NCBI GenBank assembly: GCA_964016875.1
Contig: OZ024724.1
Location: forward strand, 46,243,820 to 46,307,819
Source: Fallopia convolvulus
Lineage: Eukaryota; Streptophyta; Magnoliopsida; Caryophyllales; Polygonaceae
Direction: 5' to 3'
DNA: 64,000 nt
Below are positions 45,175 to 55,154 of this stretch, piece by piece. The notes below the pieces were generated by a model, which was not told where the DNA came from, made no database searches, and saw only the letters and a program-made list of their open reading frames with translations. A program made the translations under genes and the position numbers. Each line of letters begins with the position of its first letter. Position 1 is the stretch's first letter.

Positions 45175-45788
45175 TACACTTTGTTATAAGAATGATCAAT
45201 TTCTCTAAACGTTTGTTGTTAGTCCCGTTCATTACGATATCGTTTCTCTTGACGTAAACGTTTTTTCCTTGGTCATTTTTTTCTATTAAGTCGATCATAT
45301 GAAAGTATATTGGGCTATAAATGAACTGGTATCTTGTTGGGCTATAAAACAACCACACCATCCGATAATCAACAACTGCCTCATATCAAACAAAACAGAT
45401 ATACTATAGTTGTTGATGGCTTGATGCCAAATACAATCTGCCAATGTTAATCCAAACTGTGATAATCCAAATGAAACACATGGTTGACTTAGTGTTTGCA
45501 GCAATAACATATCCCAAGAGCTAGACCCTAAACCAAAATATCAAATCCACTAAGATAAAACTTGGAACACAAAACTAGAAAACCATCTTTATTGATGCTG
45601 GCCATATGTATAATAAAATGCACCAGGAGCAACATTGGAGCCTTGATGGATAATTTGAAATGGTGGCAAGTGTTGTGTTGGAACCTACCATGAGAATAAG
45701 ACAACTATTAGAAGTGAATTATAAGTAAGATATGTTGGCAGTTGTAAGTAGACAAATATGGAGCAAATTATAAGTAAATCAGCCCTTA

Positions 45789-46121
45789 CTAATATTGGGT
45801 GGATGGGTTGGACTTGTTGTTGTTGAGTTCCTTTGCCACGATTCCAATAATGAGGTGTGTCATTTCAAACCCCTTTCGCCTAGATGGCAATCGACCCTTT
45901 CCCCTTCTATCAATAGGATCACGCACAACCTCCTCCACAATGGCCGAGCTGCTAGCCTCAATCACAGTATGATCATCGGTAGCACGGCGTTTACGGTACT
46001 TTCCCCCAATGTTGCCAATGGGCTCATAAGGCAGTCCTAAACGGTTACAAGCACGGTGAACTTTGCCTTTCATATCCTCTAGAGCTCCCGTTACAATAGA
46101 ACACAACTCATCATTCGTCAT
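45789..46121 (-). pseudogene. Displaced C-terminal part of the FAR1/FRS gene
   Basis: A 110-codon frame starts MTNDELCSIVTGALEDMKGK at 46121 and overlaps the stop of the upstream frame (ATGA). In this frame the sequence just upstream (46145-46121) also reads plausibly as protein (EVEVIATLS). The helical stretch followed by a basic, Arg/Gly-rich region (RRGKGRLPSRRKG) is what FRS proteins carry after their SWIM domain. A single indel near 46141-46152 therefore seems to have split one gene. It ends NPSTQY at 45789; a downstream exon is possible (Gln/Pro-rich reading near 45580-45690) but not proven. Confidence 0.65.
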
Positions 46122-48286
46122 TGAGAGAGTGGCAATGACCTCGACTTCATGGACTCATACCTTTCCATCTCTTCCGGCTTCATCGAGTCCAAAGAATAGT
46201 AGGGAACCGGTATCTTCAAGTGCTGTCTTGGCAAGTCCTTCCTCCACCGATCGAGTACATACTTTTCAGGAACAAACCTTACTTCCTCCACTATGTAGAC
46301 GACAAGCGTGTGGGAGCACATAATTCCCGTGAACTCAAACTTCTTGCAATCACACTTGACGTCACGTGTGTCGGGATCATAAGACACCTTAAATATCCTA
46401 CGTTTGGCAACATTACCCGCCCACCATCGGACCATAATGTCATACACTTTGATTTTGCCAACCTTTTCCAAGCCCTCCTTCGTTGCATGTGTTATCTTTC
46501 TCACTTCGTCTTGAAATTCTTGTAACTTCGTCGTGGTATACACCTTTTGGAACACACTCTCAAACTCATGATCAGTAGAACAATGGAGTGGCTTGTGTAT
46601 GGAATCAAAGGATGCCTTCTCCTCAGCCATGGCACGCTTGCCCATTGCCATTCCATATTGCTTCACAAACTCTTGTAGGGATGTGTTACCATTAACAAAC
46701 CCTTTGAAAAAATAATTCATGCCCTCACTCCTTTGGGTAGTCGACATTCCAGCCCAAAAATCATTTTTGAAGTAAATTGGAGCCCACTTTTTCCTATTAT
46801 CGAACATGATCTTGCACCAATTACTCCTTTCGAGTCTAAATTCAGAAATCCATTCTGCCCATTTTGCCTCAAATTCGGCCACACTGTATGAGAAATGCAA
46901 TACCTTATGCAATCCACTTGAAATGTGAGTCCATCCACCGGCATCTTTTATTTTCTCCAAGTGCTTCTTAGCATTCCTCATGACATGCCACAAGCACCAT
47001 CTATGTCTTGTATTGGGAAACACCTCAACAATGGCATTTTCTACAAGAAAAACAAAAGGAAAAAGTCTCATCACCATTATGGAAAAAACTAAACTGTCAA
47101 AGGTAATTATAGGATACTTACCCATAGCTTTGCATTGATCGGTTATTATGCCCTTTGGTGGTTTGTTATTCATGCTTTTGAGCCAAGTTTTAAACAACCA
47201 TGTGTAATTCTCGGCATCTTCACTCCCCAACAATGCAACCCCTAGCACAATGGATTGACCATGGTGATTAACTCCTATGAACGGAGCAAACGGCTTTTTG
47301 TATCTATTTTTGACATATGTGGCGTCGAAGGATATGACGTCCCCAAATTCTTTACAAGCTGCCCTAGCACGTCCATCAACCCAAAAAACATTCATCAATA
47401 CACCATTATCCGTGGTATCAAAACTGTAGAAGAACTTTGAGGAGTTTGCCATCATGGTTTCAAAGTAATCTCTCATTGTAGCAAAATCGCCCTTCCCAAG
47501 TTTCAACCTTCGTTCCGAACTGATTGCATTCCTACAATCTCTCTCAGAAAAGGGGACTTTGTTGTGACCCCCATATCTGGCCACAAAGGAGTTGTAGTTC
47601 TTCGCCACCGGAACACCATCCCTATCATTATCCAGCAATATAATCCTATTCCCTCCACTTATGTGCCTATACCTAGGCATGAAAATTGAGTTTTCTGGGC
47701 TACATTCATGGTTGTGCTCAAGGCTTAGGGAGTTAATTCTCCACGAGGTTCTATCACTACAAACACCTGCATTAACCGTAAATGTGCAACCGCATCGAGT
47801 GCTTAGTAAAGCCTTTGCAGGATTTTTAGATTGCGTTTGACACTCACCTTCTTTAGAACATACCATCCTCAACCGTTTATATTTAGCATACTGATCTGTG
47901 ATACTCTCTGCCTCGGGTGCATCTTTAATAAAAGAAGGATTCCTAATCCATATTTGGAATCCCTTCGACTTGCCATAGTCATGCATAAATCGCATTAGCA
48001 TTTCACAAGAGTCGAAAGTCATATCAAGACAAGGCTCAGTGACATTCTCGGCTTCAACATCTTGTTCTCCAACCACGTTTTCAAGATCTTGTTCTCCAAC
48101 CACAACAGCATCACCATTCTCAAGAGTTAGGTCCACAACACCATCATTGATTTTTTCATCTAGATCTTCCACATCCTCTTGACTTGAATCATCGCTGTCG
48201 TCTAATTCCATCAATGGAAAATCATCTTCATTGTAACTCTCCACAAAATCGGTATTTAAATCAAATAACCTTCTCTTTGCATCCAT
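46118..48286 (-). CDS. FAR1/FRS-like protein (MULE transposase-derived)
   Basis: Two exons, 48286-47122 and 47040-46118, with an 81-bp intron (GTAAGT...TTGTAG) that is in frame and would otherwise read through. I prefer ATG 48286 (MDAKRRLFDLNTDF) because ATATGCAG just upstream looks like a splice acceptor; ATG 48298 is the alternative. The spliced frame has about 695 codons. In order: acidic N-terminus with a VVGEQD duplication, FAR1 DNA-binding domain (about residues 90-200, ending LEHNHE), MULE transposase domain with FDATY and ITDQ Asp residues and a later RSEGMN Glu (the DDE set is kept), and a SWIM zinc finger (CDCKKFEFTGIMCSH). FHY3/FAR1 relatives are transcription factors in light signalling; closely similar proteins are transposases of MULEs. 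The normal C-terminus is out of frame (see 45789-46121). Confidence 0.85.
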   Translation of the reverse strand: MDAKRRLFDLNTDFVESYNEDDFPLMELDDSDDSSQEDVEDLDEKINDGVVDLTLENGDAVVVGEQDLENVVGEQDVEAENVTEPCLDMTFDSCEMLMRFMHDYGKSKGFQIWIRNPSFIKDAPEAESITDQYAKYKRLRMVCSKEGECQTQSKNPAKALLSTRCGCTFTVNAGVCSDRTSWRINSLSLEHNHECSPENSIFMPRYRHISGGNRIILLDNDRDGVPVAKNYNSFVARYGGHNKVPFSERDCRNAISSERRLKLGKGDFATMRDYFETMMANSSKFFYSFDTTDNGVLMNVFWVDGRARAACKEFGDVISFDATYVKNRYKKPFAPFIGVNHHGQSIVLGVALLGSEDAENYTWLFKTWLKSMNNKPPKGIITDQCKAMGKYPIITFDSLVFSIMVMRLFPFVFLVENAIVEVFPNTRHRWCLWHVMRNAKKHLEKIKDAGGWTHISSGLHKVLHFSYSVAEFEAKWAEWISEFRLERSNWCKIMFDNRKKWAPIYFKNDFWAGMSTTQRSEGMNYFFKGFVNGNTSLQEFVKQYGMAMGKRAMAEEKASFDSIHKPLHCSTDHEFESVFQKVYTTTKLQEFQDEVRKITHATKEGLEKVGKIKVYDIMVRWWAGNVAKRRIFKVSYDPDTRDVKCDCKKFEFTGIMCSHTLVVYIVEEVRFVPEKYVLDRWRKDLPRQHLKIPVPYYSLDSMKPEEMERYESMKSRSLPLSQ

Positions 48287-48299
48287 TAAATCCTGCATA

Positions 48300-48983
48300 T
48301 TGTGGGGTGCAATAAAAAAGTAAAGCCAAATTATACCGGCACATTAAATCAGCAAAACACAATGTTCTCAAGCATTAAAAATTACAAGACACTTCTAGTT
48401 CTATCAAAAAAAATTAAAAGAATGAATCGCTTCTCAATGAGATCGACGTTAAAGATCGATGTTATCAAGCATTATATTAGCAACACACCTTAATTCGAAT
48501 TACCAACCTCAAAGCTTCTTCAAGTTATTGAACTGAAACGTCAATGGGAGATGAACAGTCACGTACGTTTATGTTCAGAATAAACCCTTCAAAATCTTTC
48601 TAATGTATAATGAGATCGGATTAAAATTTGACAACTTGTAGTTATAATAAATTGGGCTTTATTTTAAATAGTGGTTTAATCTTGATTCATGTGAATTGGG
48701 CTAAAAATGTAGTTTGATTTTTTGGCCCACTTTAGCAGCCCATTTAACTATAACTCTAAACCTGAAATGTGGGTCCATCCAAGCCTAGGTTTGGATACAA
48801 ATCAGATTTAAAAAAAAAAAAACTTCATTAATGGCATTAAATGCGGACCCACTTATGTCTAACTTTATTATTATTTTAATAGTGTGTCATGACACAGTGT
48901 GTCACAGAATCACGGTCCGGTAATGGGTTATGTATTGTGAGTTTTGTCTGCTATTAAAGTCTTTCTTAATAAGAGAGCTTTTT
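48300..48983. other. Upstream region of the FAR1/FRS gene
   Basis: A leader exon ending GAATTAAG/GTGTGTTG near 48497 could splice to the acceptor at 48297. GGGCTTTATT, GGCCCA and TTGGGC words between 48650 and 48740 look like plant promoter elements. TGTGTCATGACACA near 48890 is a perfect palindrome. Confidence 0.4.
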
Positions 48984-49016
48984 GTTTTAACGTCACTTTT
49001 TATGAATCGGAGGGAG
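48984..49016 (-). repeat. Stowaway-like terminal repeat, right
   Basis: The end reads ATGAATCGGAGGGAG followed by TA at 49017. It is the inverted counterpart of 35575-35607, so the two ends enclose 13.4 kb. Confidence 0.7.
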
Positions 49017-49018
49017 TA

Positions 49019-50030
49019 TTCAAATAGCTATCATGTCATAATAAATGCATAATTTAATTACTTCTAGTTCAGCATTAATAATTTTTGAGGATTTTTTCGA
49101 ATAATTTTCAACATTTTGTATTTTATTTTTTGGAATTGAAAATCTAGGTTTAACACTTTTAATATATACTCCGTACATTTTATATTCAGATATATATGTA
49201 ATCGATATACATATGTCTCATGCATCTTACACTAGGTTATATATTATGATGATATATAAAAAATGTACCTTATAAAGAAAAACAAAAAATGATGGAAGAA
49301 AAATATAATACAACTTAATTTTTGATAAGTTAAAAATAAGATGCACTCTGATAAATCGAGATGTCGAAAATTGGTAATTAGACAAAATTAGATGTACTTC
49401 TCATAGTTGACACCCTATGTGGTATGCTAGGAACAACAAATGACATAAGAGCTGAAACTTGAAGTCATCGCGGAAGCGAAAACCCGACTCAAGGGCAGGC
49501 TTATCAAAGAGCAAGATTGCAATGTCCTGGTTTAAACACACAGGCATTGGTTAATCTTGTTATTGATTTTGTGCACTAACACTTTACATGTAAAGCGTCT
49601 TGGAAATATACTACCATTTCCAAAAAAAATACAAAAAATTCCTTGGTTATGGTTTTGGTGTAGTAGTCGATAGAGGAGCTAACCTGTGATGGACGGTAAT
49701 CGGTAGAGGATAGAGAATTAGAGATTGATTGGTAGGTCAACCAACATATCGATAGTTATTTATTTAGCTCAAAGCAGTTGAATACTTTAATTACTTTGTA
49801 AATGGATCACATCTACTTAACACCAAAATAGAATGAGTTGAACTTATTTCCTCTTTTTTCTTAGAACTAACTAATTTTAGTTTCGTGTGTAGACCTATCT
49901 TTTTGCATGATACTTAAATAAGTAACGATGAGGTACGCTGAATGAATTAAGGGATTATTTGGATTACATGCATTATAAATGTTATTTTAAATTATTTTGC
50001 ATTAATTTGAAAATTACAATATAATATATA
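49019..50030. other. Spacer, AT-rich
   Basis: No frame of note, no RNA gene and no repeat boundary seen. Confidence 0.4.
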
Positions 50031-50430
50031 CTAGTATGTATTCCCGTACCTTGTACGGATTTTTATAAAATAAAATATTAATATAAAATAAATATTTTAG
50101 AATTTGTATGATAACATAAAAAAATGTCCAAATGATTTTCCTATTTATCGTATCCAAAAATAAAAGATTGTAAAATAATGAGATTTTCTATCATAAATTC
50201 TAAGAATATAGGTAAGAATTTATCATATCTAAAAATAAAAGATTATTTTTTAAAAGAAAAAGGTAATTTTGTCCAATCTAAAAATGACATGTGTCGTTTA
50301 ATAATTTTTTTTAACTTCCGTTTTAGGTTATAGTTATGATTAATGAACTTTTACGTTTTCTTGTATTATTTTGGATTTCATACTATTTTGAATATTCTGT
50401 TGAGACTTGGTACTTAAATAGCAGTATATA
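50031..50430 (-). mobile_element. Helitron with clear 3' end, uncertain 5' end
   Basis: On the minus strand the hairpin CCGTACAAGGTACGG is followed by GAATACATACTAG, closing at CTAG (plus 50031-50034) next to a host T. This matches the end structure of the Helitron at 33244. ATATACTGCTATTTAAG near 50420 may be a diverged start but lacks a clean TC. Confidence 0.5.
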
Positions 50431-50460
50431 ACATTCATCATCAATGAAATTTAGTGAAAA

Positions 50461-50488
50461 TGATAATAATAATAATAATAATAATAAC

Positions 50489-50527
<39 letters not shown>
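50461..50527. repeat. (AAT)n microsatellite
   Basis: About 21 units of a trinucleotide repeat (AATAAT...), interrupted once by AAC. Confidence 0.95.
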
Positions 50528-50529
50528 CA

Positions 50530-51060
50530 TTTTTTTAAAATAAAACATGAATTAAACATAGAAAACAGCTCATTCAAACAAACTTTTACATTTTAATGAG
50601 ACAAAATATATTATAATACAAATTTGCATTATAATACATGCGATCCAAATTAATAGGCCCTAAATCGCTTCTTCCTACTTGTTGAAGCACATATAAGATT
50701 ACCATGTTAAACATCACTTTACAGTAAACACTACATGAAACGCCATATAGCACATCTCTGCTATATAACACTACATGAAAAATATAACCTTTAATTGCAC
50801 TATGTGTTGCCCATAAAGGTAAACTTTTTACCCTTTGAAGTTAATGGTGATGATGATCAAAGCCTACAGATTTGTGAATTCAAATTCATCAAGAGACGAG
50901 TTATGGCTAATAGATCTGCACACAAGAGTTAAATTGAAGAAACATATTCAGTTTATGGACTAAGGCATTGATAGGAAAGACTTTGAGTTTTAATCTCCAA
51001 ACTTTAGGTAAGAGATGAGAGTTCCGAGAAGTGCACCGCTTGTAAGCCGGTGTAACTGAA
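50530..51060. other. Spacer
   Basis: A word CACTACATGAAA occurs twice (50729 and 50769). No gene supported. Confidence 0.35.
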
Positions 51061-52105
51061 CACGGATAAAAGGATGACATGACTTTAGATGAGAGTCTCG
51101 GCATTGGTGCAAGAGGAATAATAAGGGACCACAATGGGACATTGGTCTAAGGCTTTTATATGCAAAGGCATGGGCAACATAGCTTTCAAAGCTCAACTTA
51201 TGGGCCTCTGGAAAGGACTCACTCTTGCAATGGAGCTTGGCATAGAAACAATTATGGTGGAGATTATTGAGAATATAGTCTATCTCACATCTGAAATTTA
51301 AAGAGATCAAGCCTAACATATATACCCTTGGGTTACTCCTCCTATTGTCAATTGGTTTTAGGATGGAACCCCATGGGCTTGTGTGCTAGGCCCGCCTGGG
51401 CATGTGTGCGCTCAATCCAACACGTCCCCGGTCATTCTCATGGTATCAGAGCGGTTCGGTCCTTCGTGCCACCGCATCAGTCTAATTTCCGGCTGGCCTT
51501 CATGCCGCCTCCTCATTTCCGGGGCTGGTCTTCGCGCCGCCTCTTCAGTCGCCCTTGTGCCAGTACATCTGCTTCTTCACCCCTGGTCCTGGGCCCATTA
51601 TCGATCTTCTATGTCCAAGTTTCAACTGGCTGACCCAGTTGCACTTGAGGGGGCGTGTTAGTCTATCCCACATCTGAAATCTAAAGAGATCGAATCTAAC
51701 TTACTCTTCCTATTGCCAATTGGTTTTAGGATGGAACCCTATGGGCTTGTGTGCTAGGCCCGCCCGCGCATGTGTGCGCTCAATCCAACATGTCCTTGAT
51801 ATGCGCGGGCGCTCAATCCAACACGTCCCCGATCATTCTCAGAGATTGACGCACTTGAGCTAGTTAAGGTGATATCCGTGGCCTAGCCTCCAACGAGCGC
51901 TAATGCAAAAATGAATCTCATCTGCAAATGCAGGAAAGCTGGTTTTTTAGTATCAATGTTCTGTGTTCACACATTAGGAGGGAAGATTACCAAGCTATTG
52001 TCTGGCTAGCCAAGAGAAGTCACAACATGAATGAGAATATGGTAGCAATTGATGAAGCCGCAGTAGGATTAAATAGGATTATAGATACGATTTAGGTTTC
52101 TAGCA
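51061..52105 (+). pseudogene. LINE-type RNase H relic, split by a small LTR element
   Basis: Plus-strand readings in shifting frames give pieces of a plant RNase H domain (GARGIIRDHNGTLV near 51110, AFKAQLMGLWKGLTLAMELG near 51185, then after the insertion IDALELVKVIS at 51845). Frameshifts and stops abound. It resembles the RNase H end of plant LINE ORF2 and has no other recognisable LINE part. Confidence 0.6.
51266..51841 (+). mobile_element. TRIM-like small LTR element
   Basis: Two LTRs of about 170-186 bp (about 51270-51440 and 51656-51841; shared words CACATCTGAAAT, CCAATTGGTTTTAGGATGGA, TGTGTGCTAGGCCCGCC, CGATCATTCTCA) flank 215 bp that start with TGGTATCAGAGC (51441-51452, a tRNA-iMet primer site) and end with TTGAGGGGGCG. 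The internal part has no Gag or Pol. The right LTR contains a small tandem duplication of about 42 bp. GAGATT lies on both sides (51260-51265 and 51842-51847). Confidence 0.8.
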
Positions 52106-52109
52106 AAAA

Positions 52110-52740
52110 CTAATATCTTCTTTTTTATTGAAGAAAGGGCTTTGCCAACCCTCAGAATAAAAAAAATTACATATATTCATCACAAAAATTCAGCTAGTTT
52201 CTGAATGGGGAGGGAACAAACTCAACATCGGTATCTTAAATTGGAGGGAAAAAAATCTAAATCAGAAATCGGGTTTAAGTAAAGACGAATGGAGTGCTAT
52301 CTTATTAAAAACCAAACAATACTTATATAGGATTCTCCATGGCTAAGGGGTATTCATCTTATAAAAAGCATAGTGCAACGTTTATAAATTCTCAAATTAG
52401 AGGGTCATCTACAAATGTCACATGCTATACTCCCTTTTTTTTTTTTTGGTAGAACATGCTATACTCCCTTGAGTCCCTTCTACAGGCTGAATATAGGAGA
52501 AAATGTATCCTTCCACAGGCTGAGTCTCTTCTACCTTCACCAAAATGAATGCAGAAATAAATGATACATTCATTAGTCTTCCACATAATCTAGATTTTGC
52601 TCAATCTTCTTTTCCTTCCTTTGCTACTATAAGACCCCTTTCTCTCTCCTTCATTGTAAGCCAAATGTAATGATTCGATAAGATTGGTAATTAGGAGACT
52701 TTAGGGATGCTTTGTGTAAATACACATAAATGAGTATAAG
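52110..52740. other. Spacer
   Basis: No gene supported. It contains scar E (52420-52468). Confidence 0.35.
52420..52468 (-). mobile_element. Tail-only LINE insertion scar E
   Basis: ACATGCTATACTCCC occurs at 52420-52434 and 52454-52468. Between are thirteen T and GGTAGA (52435-52453), reading TCTACC plus an A tract on the minus strand. Confidence 0.87.
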
Positions 52741-52744
52741 ATGC

Positions 52745-53240
52745 TAGATTCCATGGTTAAGGGAACCAGAACCGGCGGTTTCGGTTCCGGAACCGCCGGG
52801 TCCGGTTCCTGGTACGGTTTCGGTTCTGGTTCGTCCACCCCCAAAACCGGTGAATCGGCGGTTCCGGAACTGGGAACCGACAGTTTCTGAACCGGCGGTT
52901 CTGAATAGGGTGGAACCGCCGGTTCCCCCCGTAAAAAATAAAAATAACCAAACCGCGATCACGGTTTAGGTAATCGCGACCACGGTTTAGCTAACCTCGG
53001 TGCAACCCATTGGACTGCGACCGCGGTTTTTGTTTAAAGGACAAAAAATGAAGCTTTTTTTTAAAATTATTTCTGGTTCCGAACTGGAACCGGGAGGAAC
53101 CGGCCTTGGAACCGGCCGGAACTGGGAAACTGGCCCAAGGCCGGTTACGGTTCCATGGTTCCAAGGAACCGGAACCGCCGATTTGCAAACCGGCCCCAGG
53201 TCTAGGGAATCCAGCTCCTGCATCATCAAGGTCTGGTGAC
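52745..53240. repeat. GGAACC-rich repeat, hAT-MITE-like
   Basis: GGAACC, GGTTCC, CCGGTT and AACCGGCGG words fill 52760-52930 and 53070-53190 on both strands around an AT-richer centre. CCATGGTT followed by AAGGGAACC or CCAAGGAACC occurs near both ends. Small open frames translate only the repeat. Similar GGTTCGGTTCC-rich elements in plants are non-autonomous hAT transposons; no exact terminal inverted repeat found. Confidence 0.5.
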
Positions 53241-54849
53241 TTCTCTTTACCTACATATAAATTTCATGAATAAATAGTAAATGGACAAACAAACAACAAA
53301 ACCTAAGATCAATGGGAAATCTTCAAGGAGATATTCAAACACATTGGGTCATTCTATTTAAATTATGCCCGCCTTATTATGTGTTAATGTTGCCATATGC
53401 GCTCATGAGAGGAGAGCTTTCTCCTTCACGACATCAACCTTTCAACAATGAGAGTAGGGTTTCAAACAGGACTGAGCATCTTCGAAAAACTTAAAAAAAG
53501 GGAGTGAGGAGCATTGAGGATTACAACAGTTTCACAATGTTGAGCAACACAAAAGGAAAACGATTTGTTGAAAATGGCATGAAAAGGAAATTTTAGAGAA
53601 GAAAGTTACAAGTAATAGAAGATCAAGCCTACTGTCCAAGGGTGCAACAGTGATATTAGCCTGTTGCCTCTGAACAGTTTGAGTTTTCCCAGCAGTGCAT
53701 CTTGCACTCTGCAAAGGCAAAGGGAAATATGGATCATGATTCAAATGCCATCACAAGAACATATTTTTAAATAAAACTGGTTAGTGAAGGATTCGATTAG
53801 AAACCAACTATGTTTCTATTCTAGGATGCTATATTAAGCTTCAAAGCTTTCAGTTTAGCAACAAGTTAGCACTATTTCATCTTCAGTCTAATAATTCATG
53901 AATTTGAACAACCACCTTACATTATATGTCTAGAATGGATAGAATCAATGAGCCAAGTGATGAAAGATGAAAAAGTTAGTACTATTAAATTTCAAATCAT
54001 TGCTAAGACACTCCTTTTTTAAGGATTGAAGATAAGTTTTTATCGAAATTGATTTTTGATAGCACTCGAATTAACAGAAGTTCTACATTCACAAAATGCT
54101 ATCTGGTTTAGACTAGTTGGACTCAAAATGCAAGAACAAAATTCATTCTACATACACACATGATAGGCTAATTCCCAAACACAACTGTAACAAAGTAATA
54201 CACTATAAAGACTAGGGACTTCTCATAGAAGATAACACACAAAACACAATGTTGGTGGCACCTAATGGAAGCTTTCTGGCTCGAAACCACTTCCATGTAC
54301 TCGTCATCCAAGAAAACAAATCAAAATGCAGCCAAAAAAGTGCAAAAAAAGTAACAAATTAAGCAACTATCAAGACAATCACATCAACAAATTAGGTTGA
54401 AATCAAACACACACTCAATTTCGACTTATAGCAAAACATGCAACCCCTTTTTTCCCAAATTATAAACAGAAGAAAATGCAAAATTAGAGAATATCGCCAC
54501 TGAATTGACAACAAAACACCAACTTTGTTGAAAATGACAAATCAAAATAGATGAAGATCCACTTAATTGACAACAAAATGAGAGTCAGGATGCTATGTAT
54601 AAACCAAGAAAAAGATGTTTTAATCATTTAGAAGTAGAGTTGGCAATTTACGTGGTTGTTCCAAGTGTGCTCCTTGTTCAAGATGAAGGTTTCTCCGAGA
54701 GTCCTTTTGTTGTGTTGATGCCAGTTTTGGTGATGGGGATGGTCGCCACTACAAACTGCAATAGCAAGTTAATCAGTATCCAACAATTATGGAGGAAATA
54801 ATGGTGTTGACTATTTCGGACAATCTCGTGGGAGAATACCTTGAGAGTA
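53241..54849. other. Spacer with one exon-like piece
   Basis: On the minus strand CCTTTGCCTTTGCAG near 53709 looks like a splice acceptor followed by an open stretch (SARCTAGKTQTVQRQQANIT) to about 53625. I do not recognise it, and it has no partner exon that I can find. The rest, including the sequence into which the next Copia element inserted, shows no gene. Confidence 0.3.
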
Positions 54850-54854
54850 AAGAA

Positions 54855-55050
54855 TAAGATGTATTGATGGCCCACGTTTGTCCACGTGTAACAGTTAGTT
54901 ACAAGTTTTATGAGTCTGTACTGAGTGGCATATAAATAGAAGCATATAAGCGTCTGTAATAACTTGATCGATAGATCTTGAAAAAATACAACAGAAAGCG
55001 AGCTACCAAATTCTTCACTTTCTCTTTTCAATCTCGATCCACTTTCTATA
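54855..55050 (+). repeat. 5' LTR of Copia element 3
   Basis: It holds GGCATATAAATAGAAG (TATA region, near 54928) and the palindrome-like TTGATCGATAGATC near 54963. The end CTTTCTATA is directly followed by the primer site. Confidence 0.92.
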
Positions 55051-55062
55051 TGGTATCAGAGC
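55051..55062 (+). promoter_or_regulatory. Primer binding site for tRNA-iMet
   Basis: TGGTATCAGAGC begins at the first base after the 5' LTR. Confidence 0.92.
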
Positions 55063-55154
55063 ACAGGCAAGATTGAGAGTTTGAGAGATTAGTTCGTGAG
55101 GAATTCAGATCGTTTCGAAGTAATTACGAGAAGCATAATTGAATTCAATCGAAG

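Noticed and set aside
47041..47121. Intron of the FAR1-type gene as coding sequence
   Set aside because: Although in frame, it has GTAAGT and TTGTAG ends, encodes a hydrophobic run in the middle of the DDE domain, and its removal restores the conserved order.
36000..48980. MULE terminal inverted repeats around the FAR1-type gene
   Set aside because: I compared sequences around 36 kb, 45.5 kb and 48.5-49 kb and found no long inverted repeat with a 9-bp duplication; only the Stowaway-like ends match.
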